The notes: a model not told the origin generated them from the sequence alone. Shown: positions 51,201 to 56,240, counted from the stretch's first letter. The stretch: DNA of 64,000 nt from Diospyros lotus (GCF_014633365.1 NC_068351.1:20945366-21009365), one strand, 5' to 3'. A program made the numbers and translations.

Positions 51201-54200
51201 ATTTACAATAGATGTATTATAGGAAAATTTATATATAAGTACTTTGTTGTTTGTAACATGTTGTGTTTTACTAGCACTTATTAGCCATGTTAAAACTGGG
51301 CTAGATAGGCCAGTTTGACTTGTTAAACTGGCCACTGGTCGGTAGTCTGGTCCTGTTGCCACATAAAAGCAGGCAGTTCAGGAACTGGTGTAATTTGGAT
51401 AAACCAGGCGGTTCAGCTGTGAGTCAGCTGAACCGTTATGGGCAACTGGTTCATTAAAATGCTTCTATGTTTCTGGATTTCTCTTCGCACAATCACTCAA
51501 CCATATTTGATTCAATCAATTCCTTGTTTGCTATTTGCACAATTAGGAAGTGATTGAAGTTTCACTAGTTCTTCTGGCACATTTAAGCTATTCTTCAGAG
51601 TTAACATCACTGCAGCATTATGTAGGCTGGTGATAGACATTCCATCAGTGAAGATTGGACAAAATCCAGCAACATTAAATTGCTAAAAAGCTTGGATGCT
51701 GGAAGTTGAGGGAGGGAGGGAGTTTGCACATGGGTGTGGGGTCTATATTGTTTAGAAGCTGAACACTAACGAACAATTTCATCCTTTCCTAAGAACAAAA
51801 GGTTGACTGATGTGTTGGTTCTCCAATTTTCACGAGTGACTTGAGAAGGCGGTTGTCCAAATGGAGGAGCTCTATTTCTTATTTATTTTTTAATTTTATC
51901 TATTGCTTTTTTTTTTTTTGTTAAGGAAAAAATTATCACAACGATCACAATATGTCATGCATATGTATTGAGAATATGTTATTAATCACTATTTGTCAAA
52001 AAGATGTCATGAATTTTAGTTTTTAATTTTAACATCATAATTTAAATTATTATATATTTATTTATTTGATAAAAAAATGGTCCAACCCTGGTCCAACAAT
52101 TGACCCTTGACCGTTTTCCCTCTTTTTTGGTTTGATGTTCGGTCTGATTTTTAGAACATTGCTTGTAACTATGTATTGCATATTCTTAAAATATATATAT
52201 TTTTGACTTGAAACAACTTTTCTTAGTGTACACAAATTCACAAGTTATTTTCTACTATTATCTGTTCATGTTTTAACTCTTGTAATCAAACTTAATTACA
52301 ATTTTCTGTAGTCCAAATTGTTATGTACACCTCAAACATGTCTAATTACTCACATACTAGCCTTAACAAATGACAAATATATGGATTTTGGTTTACAACA
52401 ACAACAATCGCAAGCCCTAATCCCACTAGCTCTCAGTGGGGTTGACTACTTGAATTCTAGAACTCCATTAATCTCTCTTCACGACCATATCCTCTGTAAT
52501 TGCATTATATCTTATGCGTGTGCAAGGGTTTCCCACCTTGTTTTCTTTCTTTTTTTCTGTGCCTTTTGCTGCAAATTTCCTCCATTTTATGTGCTTGCCT
52601 CATACTTGCTTCTATCAATCTTCTTCTCCATTTTATTCTTGACTCTCCCATCTCATATTCAATAAGCGTGAGTCAAACTTTATTATGTATGATTTCTTTT
52701 TTAATTATTTTGTCTTTTCTTGCATGTTTGCACATTCATTACGATATTCTCATTTCAGTTACATTCATATTTTGTTGGTGCTTAACTGAACTACATTCTT
52801 AGCCGTATTTTGAAGATGGTACCATATCCATTTGATCAAACTTGTGTTTTATCTTTAAAGGGATTTTACCATTGTAGTAAAATGCTTTATGCACTTCTCA
52901 ATTTTAACTGTACTACTTTGATCATCCTCCATAAACTCCAAAATTTCTAACTTCTTGTGAACAATTGGTCCAACATGTCAAAATTGACCTCTTTTTTTTT
53001 TCTGTAGCCGCGGGGGGGGGGGGGGGATGATCTCTAAGCCTCACAATTATCATCCACACACATTTATATAGAATATATTCAATATACTCAGTTTTCAACC
53101 CACGTAATGTAAAACTTGGATTTTGAAGCCTCTCTAAATTCAAGTTTATTATTCACACCTTTTGTCTCACCCATTATGGCAATATTGCGTGCAAATAACT
53201 TACACCCACCACTTTGTCTTGTGCTTTGTGGGTTCATCGATCACAAAAGCAAATATGTAGAGTTGAATGCAGCCAATTTTGATTGGTAAAAGCCTCGGTA
53301 TATCCTCCGAAGTTCTAACACACATTTATGCTTGACGGTGCATATCCTTAACAACCTGTATATGGGTAAATCTGAATTCTTTTCTTCTCCAACACCTTCC
53401 ACAATACTTCCCTGGGTCTGTTATTAGCTTTTTTCAAGTCTGTACTTGCCATGTTTTGCAAATCTTTCTACTTATGTTTAGACCTTTCTATTAGGCACCT
53501 AAGTAGATGGCTTGTCTTTTTGGCCTACCAGACAAAACCAAATTGTTTTTTAGAGACTGTAGTTTCTCTATCTAACCTTTGTGCAATTACTCTTTCCTCA
53601 AGTTTCATAATGTGGCTCATTAGTTTGACCCCTCTATAATTTTCATAACTTTTGAAGATCTATTTCATTCTTATAAATATGCAGTAAAGTGCTCTTTCTC
53701 CACTGGTCTAGTGTTCATTTTGATTTAAATATTGAATTAAAAAAATTTCCTTAAAACAAAAATGCTCTCGTCTCCCATACATTTCCATGCTCCCATCGAG
53801 GATATTATCTGGTTCAATTTTTTTTTTTTTCTAGTTTTCAACTTTTTTAATGCTTGCTTTATTTCGTTTAGATGAATACTTATATAGAATATGTAATTCA
53901 TTTCTTCTTAAAAGTTACTAAGATGTCGCAACATAAACTGTTTCTACTTTTTCGTTAAATAGTTTTGAGAAATACTCCTTCAATGCCCCTTTTATCACCT
54001 CCCCATTAGTTTGTTTTGCAAATTAATATTAGCAATTGCTCAGAGGCAGAACCTTCAATGTCTAAAACCTCACCTCTGTATCTTAAAATACAGGCCATTA
54101 ACGAGTCCAACCAGTCAACATTTCTAACAGTTGTAGTTATGAATCTATTGATATAGGCATGCATTATTTTAATTATCTTCTCGTATTATTAAATCCAGTG

Positions 54201-55682
54201 GAAGTCAGTTCTTGCCCGTCATTATGACTGTGGACCTGTGGTTGGTATTTATTGAAATGAGGTGGTATTTGGTTAAGTGTAGCTTAATGAGTTAGCTTGA
54301 CCTGTGGTTGGTACTTATTGAAATGAGGTGGTATTTGGTTAAGTGTAGCTTAATGAGTTAGCTTCCCATGATTTGCGACCTCCATGCATCCCTGATTTAC
54401 CTTGGGAAAAAATTTGAGAGAGAGAAGTGCAACTGCTTGTTATTCCTTATTTTTTGTTGATATTCTGGTTTAATAATTTTTTTCATTTTAAATTGTTTTA
54501 TTATGATATTTAAAGTCTTAATGTCTTTTCTTTGTTGCAGTGAGGCCCATAGCTGCAGTCTCAGTGTTTGTTGCTCAGTTACAGATCCTCGAGTTGCTTG
54601 ATAATGTAATGTGAATGTTGTCTTCTTCTCTTATTCTGACAACCTTTTTTGTTGCTTCTGTGTAGTAGTTGCTAATTCCCTGTTTCTTTGAGGAGAGACA
54701 ATTCTTTTATATCTCTCCTCCCTCCCCCAAATACTAACTTACTACTCTTCCAGGCAATTTTTACTGCTGGCTACAAGGCTGTCCTACATATTCATTCTGT
54801 TGTGGAGGAATGTGAGATTGTTGAACTGATACAACAGATTGATCCAAAGACAAAAAAAGTCATGAAAAAGAAAGTTTTGTTTGTGAAGAATGGTGCTGTG
54901 GTTCTATGTCGCATTCAGGTTAGTTCAACAATCTGATCTCCCAAAAACAAAATGAAAATCTCCAGCTAACCGCCCTCCTCTCTTTGGCACCCGTGGCCCC
55001 ACAACCCCCCCCCCCCCCCCCCCCCCCGTTTCATACTGGTATGTAACATTTCCTTGCATATCCATAATGGAAGCAGTAGGAGCCACAGTGGGTTATCCTT
55101 CTATAGTAAGAAGGATGATGTGTTAGGGGTGGAAAAAGAAAAGACACGATCTCTGAGTTTGACAGGAATTGGATGTGTATAAAATATGGTGTGAGTTATG
55201 AAGTTGTCCTTAATAGAGCAAGCGGAGAAGGGAGAAAACCAGTCAAGGAAGAAGGGGATGGAAAAACCATCCTAAACTTGGGCGTGGTCACTAGAAATGT
55301 TCATACTTCCGCCAGCCCTTTTCTTATTTTTCTTTTTCCCAAGTTCCTGTATGGTTATTTTTACATGGTTGTTTGTGATTATCCTGCTGTCTAAAATGTG
55401 CAGGTGAACAATGTGATCTGCATTGAGAAGTTTACTGATTTTGCACAGCTTGGGAGGTTCACTCTTCGTACCGAAGGTGACATACCTGGCATTCTCCTTA
55501 TTTGTTTTAGGAACTTCCATTATTTTGGTTTAAGCGCAAGGCTAAGTTTTTTCTTTGCTCTGTGTTTGGTTTGGATTTGATTTGTTTTGTTTTGTTGTTT
55601 TGGACACGAATATCACAAGACTTGTCTTCTTTTTACAGGGAAAACAGTTGCAGTGGGAAAAGTTACTGATATTTGTCCCTAA
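15181..55682 (+). CDS. ERF3: eRF3 (peptide chain release factor GTP-binding subunit), 3' part
   Basis: A GTPase that partners eRF1 in stop-codon recognition and peptide release in the cytosol. Twelve exons join in phase to 379 residues and a TAA: 15181-15226, 15401-15472, 32555-32617, 32690-32844, 32944-33008, 49113-49263, 49773-49878, 49974-50109, 54541-54605, 54754-54918, 55404-55476, 55639-55682. All introns are GT..AG. Seen: the switch region [17 protein letters not shown]3 DAPGH, G4 NKMD, the G5-region ISGL, and the two C-terminal beta-barrel domains (for example [13 protein letters not shown] and [11 protein letters not shown]). Plant eRF3 is usually well over 500 residues; the N-terminal region and the P-loop exon lie upstream of the window. 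The G3 motif is split between exons 17,082 bp apart. Several usually conserved positions are changed (GCVCEGD, FVLCCAVRP, KMDDLT), so a diverging duplicate is possible, but no frame is broken. Confidence 0.93.
15401..15472 (+). CDS. ERF3: eRF3 exon B
   Basis: 24 codons, [14 protein letters not shown]...ILDAP. Includes the G2 threonine region and the first three residues of G3 (DAP). Acceptor CTCTAG, donor GTAAGC. Confidence 0.93.
15496..15520 (+). repeat. (CTAT)n microsatellite
   Basis: About six tandem CTAT units just inside the 17-kb intron, 23 bp after the exon B donor. Confidence 0.9.
15521..16239. other. eRF3 intron DNA, no gene seen
   Basis: AT-rich intron sequence between exon B and the minus-strand chromovirus. 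No recognisable frame or repeat family. Confidence 0.5.
16240..16695 (-). repeat. 3' LTR of minus-strand chromovirus
   Basis: Plus-strand text TGTAGAACAAGG..GCTCCTACA. It aligns along its whole length with the split copy at 24342-28048 (for example GAATAAAATTTACCAAGTT and AAGGAAAACATAGGCTTTAAGA). 456 bp. Confidence 0.88.
16720..17060 (-). pseudogene. integrase C-terminus and chromodomain remnant
   Basis: Minus-strand reading [20 protein letters not shown] at about 16780-16870 is a chromodomain core, downstream of a region matching the pol C-terminus. It is preceded on the coding strand by a [19 protein letters not shown] linker. Frame changes separate it from the integrase core. Confidence 0.75.
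17218..17634 (-). pseudogene. integrase DDE core fragment
   Basis: Reads [12 protein letters not shown]...LDRDVRF...[13 protein letters not shown]. The second Asp (LDRD) and the catalytic Glu (QTEV) are present. The first Asp lies in the neighbouring frame at 17652-18071, so a frameshift near 17640 splits the domain. Confidence 0.85.
17652..18071 (-). pseudogene. integrase zinc-finger and first-Asp fragment
   Basis: Reads [37 protein letters not shown], an HHCC-type finger in which the usual CxxC appears as CRVY, so the last Cys is lost. [10 protein letters not shown] supplies the first catalytic Asp. Confidence 0.85.
18320..18517 (-). pseudogene. RNase H fragment
   Basis: Reads [25 protein letters not shown], the start of Ty3/gypsy RNase H. 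One residue before VECDAS is missing and the following GAVL region is out of frame. Confidence 0.75.
18599..18757 (-). pseudogene. RT thumb fragment, downstream of the nested element
   Basis: Reads [16 protein letters not shown]...[11 protein letters not shown]. It continues directly from the fragment that ends at 22376 on the other side of the inserted LTR element, which proves the nesting order. Confidence 0.85.
18758..19136 (+). repeat. 5' LTR, non-autonomous element copy 1
   Basis: 379 bp from TGTCATGACC to TTCATGACA. It includes a CTATATAAGG TATA-type box near 18875-18885 and a pyrimidine-rich (CTCTCTTATGCTCTTC) block. It aligns with 22013-22375 over its length with scattered substitutions. 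Confidence 0.88.
19139..19150 (+). promoter_or_regulatory. primer-binding site, Met tRNA type
   Basis: TGGTATTAGAGC two bases after the LTR, one base different from the site in the young gypsy element. Confidence 0.8.
19151..20022 (+). other. leader of non-autonomous element copy 1
   Basis: GC-richer than its surroundings, with several open stretches (19489-19710, 19707-19910) but no recognisable protein. It corresponds in position to the 5' leader of copy 2 (about 38500-39490, minus strand). Confidence 0.5.
20023..21948 (+). pseudogene. unrecognised element protein, copy 1 (interrupted by a MITE)
   Basis: Pieces at 20023-20260, 20288-20521 and 21006-21948 share blocks with the minus-strand frames of the 35963 element: [13 protein letters not shown] (there [13 protein letters not shown]); a doubled EPQ.Q.KNA.FSVG motif; [13 protein letters not shown]...EKLQEFA; and [30 protein letters not shown]. 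The 21094-21948 part is an open 284-codon frame, acidic in the middle and basic at the end ([10 protein letters not shown]). A stop splits the repeat motif near 20262 and the MITE sits in the DYHGSFN region. Shared blocks in two independent insertions suggest a protein once under selection. No known family is recognised; it is not a classical gag. Confidence 0.65.
20522..21001. mobile_element. hAT MITE of the CAGTGTTC family, perfect TSD
   Basis: 480 bp. Ends TAGTGTTC and GAACACTG; the 8-bp duplication GTTTTAAC is perfect (20514-20521 and 21002-21009). The subterminal GTCGGGCGCCAGACTGGGGCC and CCTAGGCGG motifs match the coding hAT at 57395-60867, the likely source of transposase. The interior is an AT-rich spacer with no frame. 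Confidence 0.93.
21998..22012 (+). promoter_or_regulatory. polypurine tract, copy 1
   Basis: CAAGGAGAGGGGAAT directly before the 3' LTR. Confidence 0.7.
22013..22375 (+). repeat. 3' LTR, non-autonomous element copy 1
   Basis: 363 bp, the same TGTCATGA..TCATGACA ends as the 5' LTR, and 16 bp shorter because of small internal deletions. Confidence 0.88.
22376..23105 (-). pseudogene. RT fragment of the minus-strand chromovirus
   Basis: 22674-23105 reads the RT N-terminus ([40 protein letters not shown]). 22376-22569 reads the palm with [16 protein letters not shown] and [10 protein letters not shown] stretch between them is out of frame. The catalytic YFDD survives, but the domain is cut by the LTR element at 22375. 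Confidence 0.88.
23483..23707 (-). pseudogene. protease-region fragment of the chromovirus
   Basis: Reads [26 protein letters not shown], the beta-strand and VIVD start of the aspartic protease. The catalytic DSG is changed to DNG. A frameshift follows. Confidence 0.65.
23806..24314 (-). pseudogene. gag fragments of the chromovirus
   Basis: 24030-24314 ([31 protein letters not shown], coiled-coil-like) begins just inside the primer-binding site. 23806-23988 ([16 protein letters not shown]...HWCKKL) is the Ty3-type Gag core. The two are out of frame with each other. Confidence 0.75.
24325..24336 (-). promoter_or_regulatory. primer-binding site of the chromovirus
   Basis: On the minus strand TGGTATCAGAGC, five bases from the 5' LTR edge at 24342; initiator Met tRNA type. 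Confidence 0.85.
24342..24733 (-). repeat. 5' LTR of the chromovirus, major part
   Basis: Aligns with 16240-16628 of the 3' LTR. The missing 66 bp (27983-28048) lie beyond the RTE insertion. Confidence 0.88.
25075..25913 (+). pseudogene. RTE apurinic endonuclease domain, broken
   Basis: Reads [15 protein letters not shown] and LQETRW (25165-25183) at the start and [14 protein letters not shown] (25503 on) in the core, all AP-endonuclease motifs. A 34-bp tandem duplication (25381-25414 and 25415-25448) shifts the frame, and stops occur near 25206 and at 25911-25913. Confidence 0.85.
26187..27846 (+). pseudogene. RTE reverse transcriptase and C-terminal region, broken
   Basis: Frames 26187-26492, 26505-26966 and 27463-27846 give [52 protein letters not shown] (RT palm) and the conserved C-terminus [15 protein letters not shown]...[16 protein letters not shown]. 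The second catalytic motif [11 protein letters not shown] is intact at 27165-27197 but lies in a segment with stops. The element cannot make its protein now. Confidence 0.9.
27983..28048 (-). repeat. 5' LTR of the chromovirus, minor part
   Basis: AAAATAATAAAATATG..TTATTGCTCCTGCA matches the last 66 bp of the LTR at 16630-16695. Confidence 0.8.
28049..28440. other. eRF3 intron DNA, no gene seen
   Basis: AT-rich intron sequence; nothing recognisable. Confidence 0.5.
28445..28713 (-). mobile_element. RTE remnant, 3' end half (split)
   Basis: ACAACAAAAATCTTAAGC..AATCCCATTATGTGGGGTTGTCTACCTGAATTC is an RTE 3' tail on the minus strand. It continues after the LTR element at 30335-31150, so the LTR element inserted into it. 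Confidence 0.7.
28719..29157 (+). repeat. 5' LTR of the PRP40-carrying element
   Basis: 439 bp, AGTCAAGACTTAGC..GGTCCTGACA. It carries a 90-100 bp block (GCAGTTACTTG..GATTGTTGTGG) absent from the 3' LTR. Confidence 0.85.
29161..29172 (+). promoter_or_regulatory. primer-binding site
   Basis: TGGTATCAGAAC three bases after the LTR, one mismatch to the initiator Met tRNA site. Confidence 0.75.
29535..29948 (+). pseudogene. captured PRP40-like (FF-domain splicing factor) fragment
   Basis: One continuous reading frame, with two in-frame stops, gives [42 protein letters not shown], then [19 protein letters not shown] and [28 protein letters not shown]. From memory of plant pre-mRNA-processing protein 40, the first part resembles the linker and first FF domain (EPLVYA.KQEAK.AFK.LLE...V.SDWTW) and the second a later FF-type segment (EEH.AAG.LTAKT.W.DYC.KVKD). 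The two are joined here without what lies between them in the host protein. The stops (TAA after VYAS, TAG after VESN) make it non-coding now. PRP40 acts in U1 snRNP/early spliceosome assembly; this fragment is a passenger. Confidence 0.7.
29972..29987 (+). promoter_or_regulatory. polypurine tract
   Basis: TTAAGGGGGAGGGAAA before the 3' LTR, very like the tract at 3911. Confidence 0.7.
29988..30329 (+). repeat. 3' LTR of the PRP40-carrying element
   Basis: 342 bp; matches the 5' LTR except for one deletion with GATTAAA at both edges of the missing block. Confidence 0.85.
30335..31150 (-). mobile_element. RTE remnant, second half
   Basis: Continues the copy begun at 28445. The minus strand carries a decayed RT segment: the sequence around 30830-30860 corresponds to LFADDI with the second residue pair altered, and 30860-30990 to the following TKR..EE region. 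It contains a 50-bp tandem duplication. No usable frame. Confidence 0.7.
30981..31080. repeat. perfect 50-bp tandem duplication
   Basis: 30981-31030 and 31031-31080 are identical (ACACATTTTCGCTTGG..AGTAATTTAA). It lies in the RTE remnant; 50 is not a multiple of three. Confidence 0.95.
31151..31909. other. eRF3 intron DNA, no gene seen
   Basis: AT-rich, with short spurious frames only. Confidence 0.5.
31915..32181 (-). repeat. solo LTR related to the copia element at 43160
   Basis: 267 bp starting TGTAAAGAATTGAATAA and ending GGCAACCAACA. It shares with the 43160/47978 LTRs the blocks ATGTCCTCTTATA.AGGAG, AAATACAACATAAGAAA and TCTTAGGAAAGTTTCCTAA. A perfect 5-bp duplication CCTTC flanks it (31910-31914 and 32182-32186), so it is a solo LTR and not a broken element. 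Confidence 0.85.
32187..32554. other. end of the 17-kb eRF3 intron
   Basis: Contains an (AAAT)n microsatellite at 32355-32376 and ends with the acceptor AACTTTCAG at 32554. Confidence 0.6.
32555..32617 (+). CDS. ERF3: eRF3 exon C
   Basis: 21 codons [21 protein letters not shown], completing the G3 motif begun in exon B. Acceptor TTTCAG, donor GTAAGT. Confidence 0.94.
32690..32844 (+). CDS. ERF3: eRF3 exon D
   Basis: [37 protein letters not shown], then [14 protein letters not shown]. Contains G4 NKMD. Proline is usual where Leu follows KMDD. Donor GTGCCT is a weak match after GT. Confidence 0.94.
32944..33008 (+). CDS. ERF3: eRF3 exon E
   Basis: [21 protein letters not shown] plus the first base of the next Asp codon. 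Acceptor GCCCAG, donor GTAAAC; the next intron is 16,104 bp. Confidence 0.94.
33009..34522. other. eRF3 intron DNA with a hairpin and MITE-like debris
   Basis: No gene. A perfect hairpin lies at 33540-33569. Two related 27-base blocks (TGTTAACAAAAAAATTTAATATCTGAA near 33594 and a variant near 33688) suggest a decayed short repeat. Confidence 0.5.
33540..33569. repeat. perfect 13-bp inverted repeat with 4-base loop
   Basis: TGGTTTCCCTACT, spacer CAAC, AGTAGGGAAACCA. Confidence 0.85.
34523..34693 (+). pseudogene. unrecognised open fragment
   Basis: A 56-codon stretch ending in TAA, acidic and tidy in composition ([36 protein letters not shown]). It looks more like protein than random intron translation. 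No family is recognised; it could be debris of a captured gene or an unknown element. Confidence 0.3.
34694..35957. other. eRF3 intron DNA, no gene seen
   Basis: AT-rich sequence without recognisable features. Confidence 0.5.
35963..36389 (-). repeat. 3' LTR, copy 2
   Basis: 427 bp, plus-strand text TGTCGTGTACC..GGTTGTGACA, followed by AATTCCCCCCCTTGAGAG, the purine tract seen on the minus strand. Confidence 0.9.
36500..38497 (-). pseudogene. unrecognised element protein, copy 2
   Basis: Pieces: 37931-38497 (188 codons, [38 protein letters not shown], then [13 protein letters not shown] and two EP.L.QKN..FSVG repeats); 37771-38016 ([27 protein letters not shown]); 37521-37799; 37305-37490; 36674-37021 ([32 protein letters not shown], then [11 protein letters not shown]...[21 protein letters not shown]). 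Further upstream on the plus map the reading VAI.NP...V...LE.D..LI and a basic [13 protein letters not shown] tail match copy 1. Several frameshifts and stops break it. The product resembles no gag I know and no host family I can name. Confidence 0.65.
39501..39912 (-). repeat. 5' LTR, copy 2
   Basis: 412 bp, TGTTATGTACC..GGTTGTGACA. A degenerate primer-binding site (ATTGATATTAGAGC on the minus strand) lies directly inside it. Confidence 0.9.
39990..42846 (+). mobile_element. decayed RTE LINE copy, split by a MITE
   Basis: Endonuclease remnants (40459-40656: [29 protein letters not shown]) align with the 24734 copy ([29 protein letters not shown]). RT remnants follow at 40900-41150, and the C-terminal part after the MITE (41868-42284 and 42451-42711: [19 protein letters not shown]). 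The 3' tail TTTGCCTAGTGGGATTAAGGGTTGG ends near 42820 before an (ATT)n tract. Heavily mutated. Confidence 0.8.
41159..41868. mobile_element. MITE inserted in the RTE copy
   Basis: Left end GGCCCCGTTTAGCCTTGAGTTGAGGTGAG and right end CAACTCAACCCACC..TGCCAAACGCCCCG are inverted repeats. Flanks TGAGTCTGA and TGAGTGGA are consistent with a degraded 8-bp duplication (hAT-like). GTTGAGTTGAG-type subterminal repeats occur on both sides, with an AT-rich interior and no frame. Confidence 0.7.
42847..43154. other. eRF3 intron DNA, no gene seen
   Basis: AT-rich, nothing recognisable. Confidence 0.5.
43160..43415 (-). repeat. 3' LTR of the copia element
   Basis: Plus-strand text TGTAGAAAACTGAATG..CGTTCTCCAACA, 256 bp, the same length as its partner. 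Confidence 0.93.
43582..44265 (-). pseudogene. copia RT end and RNase H fragments
   Basis: 43909-44265 reads [49 protein letters not shown], the region after the RT active site. 43582-43779 reads [10 protein letters not shown]...[24 protein letters not shown], copia RNase H with the DNQSA and HIEID motifs. A break separates them. Confidence 0.9.
44331..44754 (-). pseudogene. copia RT core fragment, active site mutated
   Basis: 44467-44754 reads [41 protein letters not shown] and the PPGF motif. 44331-44546 reads [18 protein letters not shown] and ends near [10 protein letters not shown], where the copia catalytic YVDD appears as NVDN (44364-44375). A frameshift joins the two. Confidence 0.9.
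45046..45685 (-). pseudogene. copia integrase C-terminal region and spacer
   Basis: 45413-45685 reads [14 protein letters not shown]...[25 protein letters not shown], the GKF/GKQ-type C-terminal region of copia integrase. 45046-45429 is the Ser/Pro-rich linker before RT. Confidence 0.85.
45703..46242 (-). pseudogene. copia integrase core
   Basis: Reads [50 protein letters not shown] and [22 protein letters not shown]. The D, D and E positions (HSDVWG, RADN, NGVAEQK) are intact in this 179-codon stretch, but the frame is closed at both ends. Confidence 0.92.
46946..47932 (-). pseudogene. copia gag fragments
   Basis: 47612-47932 begins with the Gag N-terminus ([20 protein letters not shown]). 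47252-47524 continues ([20 protein letters not shown]). 46946-47251 holds the zinc knuckle [14 protein letters not shown]. Three frames, so frameshifted. Confidence 0.88.
47965..47977 (-). promoter_or_regulatory. primer-binding site of the copia element
   Basis: Minus strand TGGTATTAGAGCC, directly next to the 5' LTR; Met tRNA type. Confidence 0.85.
47978..48233 (-). repeat. 5' LTR of the copia element
   Basis: 256 bp, TGTAGAAAACTGAATG..TGTTCACCAACA. It differs from the 3' LTR by scattered substitutions, so the insertion is much older than the 6545 gypsy. Confidence 0.93.
48239..49112. other. end of the 16-kb eRF3 intron
   Basis: AT-rich intron DNA with a short GC-rich patch after a T-run near 48680. 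It ends in the acceptor CTTTTGCAG at 49112. Confidence 0.6.
49113..49263 (+). CDS. ERF3: eRF3 exon F
   Basis: [20 protein letters not shown].. [19 protein letters not shown].. RDPKGPFR: the G5-region ISGL and the start of the second domain. Donor GTGTGG. Confidence 0.95.
49773..49878 (+). CDS. ERF3: eRF3 exon G
   Basis: [20 protein letters not shown].. [15 protein letters not shown]. The usual motif is GKVESGSVREGD; here Ser and Arg are both Cys. Acceptor TTGTAG, donor GTGTCT. Confidence 0.94.
49974..50109 (+). CDS. ERF3: eRF3 exon H
   Basis: [45 protein letters not shown] and one base. Two Ser are usual where CC is found. Donor GTAAGT; the next intron is 4,431 bp. Confidence 0.94.
50110..51285. 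other. eRF3 intron, unresolved repeat-like stretch
   Basis: 50440-51090 is richer in GC than the flanks and has the look of an old, decayed transposable element, but no frame or ends could be identified. Confidence 0.35.
51286..52161. mobile_element. candidate hAT-like element
   Basis: Left end CATGTTAAAACTGGGC with GGCCAGTTTGACTTGTTAAACTGGCC and GGTCC motifs. Right end GGTCTGATTTTTAGAACATTG, whose reverse complement CAATGTTCTAAAAATCAGACC mirrors the left. The interior is AT-rich with no frame. No clear 8-bp duplication. Confidence 0.45.
52390..54140 (-). mobile_element. RTE LINE remnant
   Basis: Begins ACAACAACAACAATCGCAAGCCCTAATCCC and GTGGGGTTGACTACTTGAATTC, the RTE 3' tail on the minus strand, with the A/C-rich end that marks the (GTT)n tail. 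Further in, 53180-53240 (TTGCGTGCAAATAACTTACAC..TTTGTGGGTTCATC) corresponds to the RT active-site region also seen at 30830-30890. No open frame. Confidence 0.7.
53012..53026 (+). repeat. poly-G run of 15
   Basis: Inside the RTE remnant, after GTAGCCGC. Confidence 0.9.
54233..54364. repeat. 66-bp tandem duplication
   Basis: 54233-54298 and 54299-54364 repeat GACCTGTGGTTGGTA..GAGTTAGCTT with one visible difference (TATTTATTG versus TACTTATTG). It lies in the intron 177 bp before exon I. Confidence 0.93.
54541..54605 (+). CDS. ERF3: eRF3 exon I
   Basis: [22 protein letters not shown]. The usual sequence around it is NPIPAVTEFVAQLQ, so the first half is diverged. Acceptor GTTGCAG, donor GTAATG. 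Confidence 0.93.
54754..54918 (+). CDS. ERF3: eRF3 exon J
   Basis: 55 codons: [53 protein letters not shown], the third domain. Acceptor TTCCAG, donor GTTAGT. Confidence 0.95.
55005..55027 (-). repeat. poly-C run of 23
   Basis: Uninterrupted C tract in the intron between exons J and K. Confidence 0.9.
55404..55476 (+). CDS. ERF3: eRF3 exon K
   Basis: [24 protein letters not shown] and one base. Acceptor GTGCAG, donor GTGACA. Confidence 0.95.
55639..55682 (+). CDS. ERF3: eRF3 exon L with stop
   Basis: [14 protein letters not shown] then TAA. Acceptor TTTTACAG. Confidence 0.95.
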
Positions 55683-56240
55683 GTGCTACATCTTTAGACG
55701 ACTTTGGTGTGGCAGGTAAAGAATTTTGAAGTATGGCATGTTCTTTGCTATGGATTCATAGTAGTAGATTGTTTCATCTTTCTTATCTTCCACATCCTTG
55801 CTGGCTATTCTTTCTAGGGTAGAATTGTTAACTTGGTTTAGAAACATAGTCCTTTAGAGTTTAGCGACGTGCCAATTAAATGTTTCCCCAGTTCCAGGAA
55901 AGATAGGCACTTGCCATCATCCGTGTCATTTACTTGAGTTTAATATTTCATAATTTATATATATATATATATATATATTTGTTTTAGGTGTATAAATTTT
56001 TGTTTATTATGCAGAGTGATGGATCTGGGCTCCATCCAGAGGCAGCACGGATGGGGGGCGGAGCATTGCTTACTATGGATGCAGAGACCTTTGTCTTGAT
56101 GCTGGATTTTGCTGCAGAATTATGAGTGGTAGTTTGTAGTTGTTGGTTGGTTGGCTGGTTGGTTATTTCTTCTAGAGGATTTTGGATGCCGCATTCGGGG
56201 GGGTACAAATATGATGAGATCCTTTCACCAATCCCCATTT
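55683..56240 (+). other. ERF3: eRF3 3' UTR with a probable intron
   Basis: After the TAA a donor-like CAG/GTAAAG at 55715/55716 and an acceptor ATTATGCAG at 56014 delimit a probable 3' UTR intron of about 300 bp that contains an (AT)n run (55957-55978). The following 56015-56240 is less AT-rich than the flanks. No clear poly(A) signal was placed. Confidence 0.5.
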
